Shown: positions 60,220 through 64,000 of the stretch, one piece after another
How the letters are laid out: the number at the start of each line of letters is the position of its first letter
Numbering within the stretch: position 1 is the first letter of the stretch
Source: Alloalcanivorax marinus
GTDB lineage: Bacteria > Pseudomonadota > Gammaproteobacteria > Pseudomonadales > Alcanivoracaceae
Direction: 5' to 3'
DNA: 64,000 bases
NCBI RefSeq assembly: GCF_016906305.1
Contig: NZ_JADDOL010000002.1
Span: 186,001-250,000, forward strand
Translations under genes and position numbers: made by a program
The notes under the pieces: generated by a model
The model's input: only the letters and a program-made list of their open reading frames with translations
What the model was told of the DNA's origin: nothing
The model's database searches: none

Positions 60220-62100
60220 TCAGATGCTCAGTTTGGACGGCGCGCGCGCGCCGCGACCGTAGGTCATTTCCACCATCGCGCGGGTGCCGATGATGGCCGT
60301 GAACATGGACGAGAGAATGCCGATGAACAGCGTCACCGCGAAACCCTGCACCGAGCCGGTACCGGCGGAGAACAGGATCACCGCGACGATCATGGTGGTG
60401 ATGTTGGCGTCCAGAATGGTGGTGAAGGCACGGTTGTAACCTTCGTCGATGGCCTCGCGGGGGCGGCGCCCGTTGCGCAGTTCCTCGCGGATGCGTTCGT
60501 AGATCAGCACGTTGGCGTCCACCGCCATGCCCACCGTCAGCACGATGCCGGCGATGCCCGGCAGGGTCAGGGTGGCGCCGGGGATCAGCGACATGACGCC
60601 GACGATGATCACCAGGTTACCGAGCAGGGCGATGTTGGCGAAGATGCCGAACACCTTGTACCAGACCAGCATGAACACCAGCACCAGGGCCATGCCCAGC
60701 ACCATGGACTTGAGGCCCGCCTCGATGTTCTCGCGCCCCAGGCTCGGGCCGATGGTGCGTTCCTCGACGATGGTCACCGGCGCCGCCAGCGAACCGGCGC
60801 GCAGCAGCAGCGCCAGCTCCGAGGCCTCCGCCGGGCTGTCCAGACCGGTGATGCGGAAGCGGCTGCCCAGGGTGTCCTGGATGGTGGCCACATTGATGAC
60901 GTAGCGGTCGGTGGTGCTTTCCGGCACCTGACGGCGCTCGCCGTTCTCGCCCTCGACGGTCTTCATTTCCGTCTTGGTCTCGATGAACAGCACCGCCATG
61001 GGGTTGCCCACGTTCTTGGAGGTGACCCGCTGCATGCTGCGCGCGCCGGTGGAGTCCAGCTCCACGTTCACCTGGGGCGACCCGCTCTGCTGGTCGAAGC
61101 CCATCTGCGCGTTGGTGACCTGGTCACCGGTGGCGATCTTGGATTTTTCCAGGATCACCGGACGGTTGTTCTGGTCGCGGAACGGGAAGATCTCGGTGCC
61201 CGGAGGCGCGATGCCGGTGGCGGCGCGCTGGGCGGAGTACTGATCCGCCACCAGACGGAACTCCAGGGTCGCGGTGCGGCCCAGGATGCGGCGGGCCTGG
61301 GCGGCGTCCTGCACGCCCGGCAGCTGCACCACGATGCGGTCGGCGCCCTGGCGCTGCACCACCGCTTCGGCGACGCCCAGTTCATTGACCCGGTTGTTGA
61401 GGGCGGTGCGGTTCTGCTCCACCGCGTAGTCCTGCAACTCTTCCAGGGTGGACGCGTTCAGGGTCAGCGTCAGACGCGGGCTTTCCTCCGCCTGATTCAG
61501 GGTGAACTCCGGCAGGGCGGTGCGCAGCGGCGCCCGCGCCGCGTCGGCGGCCACCTGATCGTCGAAGGTCGCCACCAGCTTCTGGCCGTCGATGGCCACG
61601 TCCCGGTAGCGGATACCCTCGTCGCGCAGGGCCATCTTGGCCTGGCCGGACCAGGCTTCCATGCGCTGCCGGATCACCGTTTCCATGTCCACCTGCAGCA
61701 GGAAATGCACGCCACCGCGCAGATCCAGGCCCAGGTTCATGGGCGAGGCACCGACGGCGCGCAGCCATTGCGGCGTGGTGGGCGCCAGGTTGAGCGCCAC
61801 CACGTAGTCGTCGCCCAGGCGATCGCTGAGCAGTTGCCGCGCCCGCAGCTGGTCATTGGTGCTGTCCAGCCGTACCAGCCAGGAAGTATTGACGGCTTCG
61901 CCGGGGCCATGTTCCACCCCGGCCTGGTCCAGCGCCTCGGCCACCTGGCGGCGTACCGACGCGGGCACCTCCTCGCCGGCGGCATTGGCACTGATCTGAA
62001 CGGCGGGAACGTCCGGGAAGATGTTCGGCAGGGCGTAAAGGCCGCACCCCAGAAGGACGGCCAACAGCAGGAAGAATTTCCAGCGCGGATAGCGGGTCAT
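60220..62100 (-). CDS. secD: SecD, protein-export membrane subunit
   Basis: A 626-residue RND-type Sec subunit. N-terminal helix FFLLLAVLLGCGLYALPNIF, large periplasmic P1 domain (LGLDLRGGVHFLLQVDMETV, VQLPGVQDAAQARRILG), then five helices with GMAVDANVLIYERIREELRN, the conserved motif at the fourth. Length is typical. The order yajC-secD-secF is conserved; 11 bases separate it from yajC. Confidence 0.96.
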   Translation of the reverse strand: MTRYPRWKFFLLLAVLLGCGLYALPNIFPDVPAVQISANAAGEEVPASVRRQVAEALDQAGVEHGPGEAVNTSWLVRLDSTNDQLRARQLLSDRLGDDYVVALNLAPTTPQWLRAVGASPMNLGLDLRGGVHFLLQVDMETVIRQRMEAWSGQAKMALRDEGIRYRDVAIDGQKLVATFDDQVAADAARAPLRTALPEFTLNQAEESPRLTLTLNASTLEELQDYAVEQNRTALNNRVNELGVAEAVVQRQGADRIVVQLPGVQDAAQARRILGRTATLEFRLVADQYSAQRAATGIAPPGTEIFPFRDQNNRPVILEKSKIATGDQVTNAQMGFDQQSGSPQVNVELDSTGARSMQRVTSKNVGNPMAVLFIETKTEMKTVEGENGERRQVPESTTDRYVINVATIQDTLGSRFRITGLDSPAEASELALLLRAGSLAAPVTIVEERTIGPSLGRENIEAGLKSMVLGMALVLVFMLVWYKVFGIFANIALLGNLVIIVGVMSLIPGATLTLPGIAGIVLTVGMAVDANVLIYERIREELRNGRRPREAIDEGYNRAFTTILDANITTMIVAVILFSAGTGSVQGFAVTLFIGILSSMFTAIIGTRAMVEMTYGRGARAPSKLSI

Positions 62101-62111
62101 AAGGCGTTACT

Positions 62112-62441
62112 TCAAATCGATTTGATGGTGCCCTTGGGCAGCGTGGCCTGGACACTCTGTTTTTGCAGCTTGATTTCCAGATTGTTGGCGATCTCGAGCA
62201 CCACGAAGTCGTCGGTGACCTTGGTGACCCGGCCCAGAATGCCGCCGCTGGTCATTACTTCGTCGCCTTTGTTCAGGCTCTGCACCAGGTTCTTGTGCTC
62301 CTTGGCGCGCTTCTGCTGCGGGCGGATCAGGAAGAAGTAGAACACCACCACCATCACCACCAGCATGATCAGCTCGATGCCGCCACCACCGGGTGCGGCG
62401 CCGCCGGTCTGGGCGTGCGCGGGAGAAATCAACCAGTTCAT
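62112..62441 (-). CDS. yajC: YajC, preprotein translocase accessory subunit
   Basis: A 109-residue single-helix protein (IELIMLVVMVVVFYFFLIRP) with a cytoplasmic tail containing SLNKGDEVMTSGGILGRV and VTDDFVVLEIANNLEIKLQK. It associates with SecDF. Normal length and location between tgt and secD. Confidence 0.95.
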   Translation of the reverse strand: MNWLISPAHAQTGGAAPGGGGIELIMLVVMVVVFYFFLIRPQQKRAKEHKNLVQSLNKGDEVMTSGGILGRVTKVTDDFVVLEIANNLEIKLQKQSVQATLPKGTIKSI

Positions 62442-62464
62442 TACGTTACTCCACGTTATCGTCG

Positions 62465-64000
<1,536 letters not shown>

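Overview
The window is GC-rich, densely coded DNA from a gammaproteobacterium. The core gene order (hemA-prfA-prmC-moeB; lolB-ispE-tRNA-Gln-prs-rplY-pth-ychF; queA-tgt-yajC-secD-secF with suhB, trmJ and cysE nearby) is that of the Pseudomonas/Alcanivorax side of the class. Outer-membrane DUF1302/DUF1329 genes with an MMPL-type RND protein suggest a marine, lipid- or hydrocarbon-using relative of Alcanivorax. The genus is an inference; no 16S or other marker is present.

Layout. (1) 1-10.26 kb: an iron/heme acquisition locus. It has a truncated secreted hemophilin-like protein, a PKD-repeat lipoprotein, ExbB-ExbD-TonB, a TonB-dependent receptor with an STN signalling domain, and a FecR/FecI pair. 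Fur-like AATGNGAAT motifs precede the transcription units. (2) 10.3-22.3 kb: housekeeping genes for translation termination, heme, isoprenoid and PRPP synthesis and lipoprotein sorting, plus tRNA-Gln. (3) 22.5-48.5 kb: an accessory block. Its centre is a minus-strand run of 12 tightly packed genes (42.9 to 27.4 kb): CoA-transferase, HMG-CoA-lyase-like enzyme, YCF48-like protein, RND protein, DUF1302, DUF1329, HyuA, HyuB, isochorismatase-fold amidase, small lipoprotein, LeuC, LeuD. A PrpR-family sigma54 activator follows. Divergent from the run are two tandem FMN/FAD/4Fe-4S oxidoreductases, and nearby is a racemase-NTF2 operon. (4) 48.6-51.1 kb: cysE, trmJ, suhB. (5) 51.1-59.2 kb: REP pairs, a 268-bp structured inverted-repeat element, gabD and a second amidase/aminotransferase/dehydrogenase cluster, lying between suhB and secF. 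(6) 59.3-64 kb: secF-secD-yajC-tgt-queA (queA truncated).

The most interesting reading is that region 3 is a local sigma54 regulon. Three canonical -24/-12 promoters (24201, 42941 on the minus strand, 43250) each have nearby TTTCA-N3-TGAAA-type dyads or half-sites. The only enhancer-binding activator in the window sits at the end of the long run. Together the genes look like an undescribed catabolic system: import of a hydrophobic compound, ATP-dependent amide/lactam or hydantoin-type ring opening, CoA activation, hydration/isomerisation and carbon-carbon cleavage. The substrate cannot be named from sequence.
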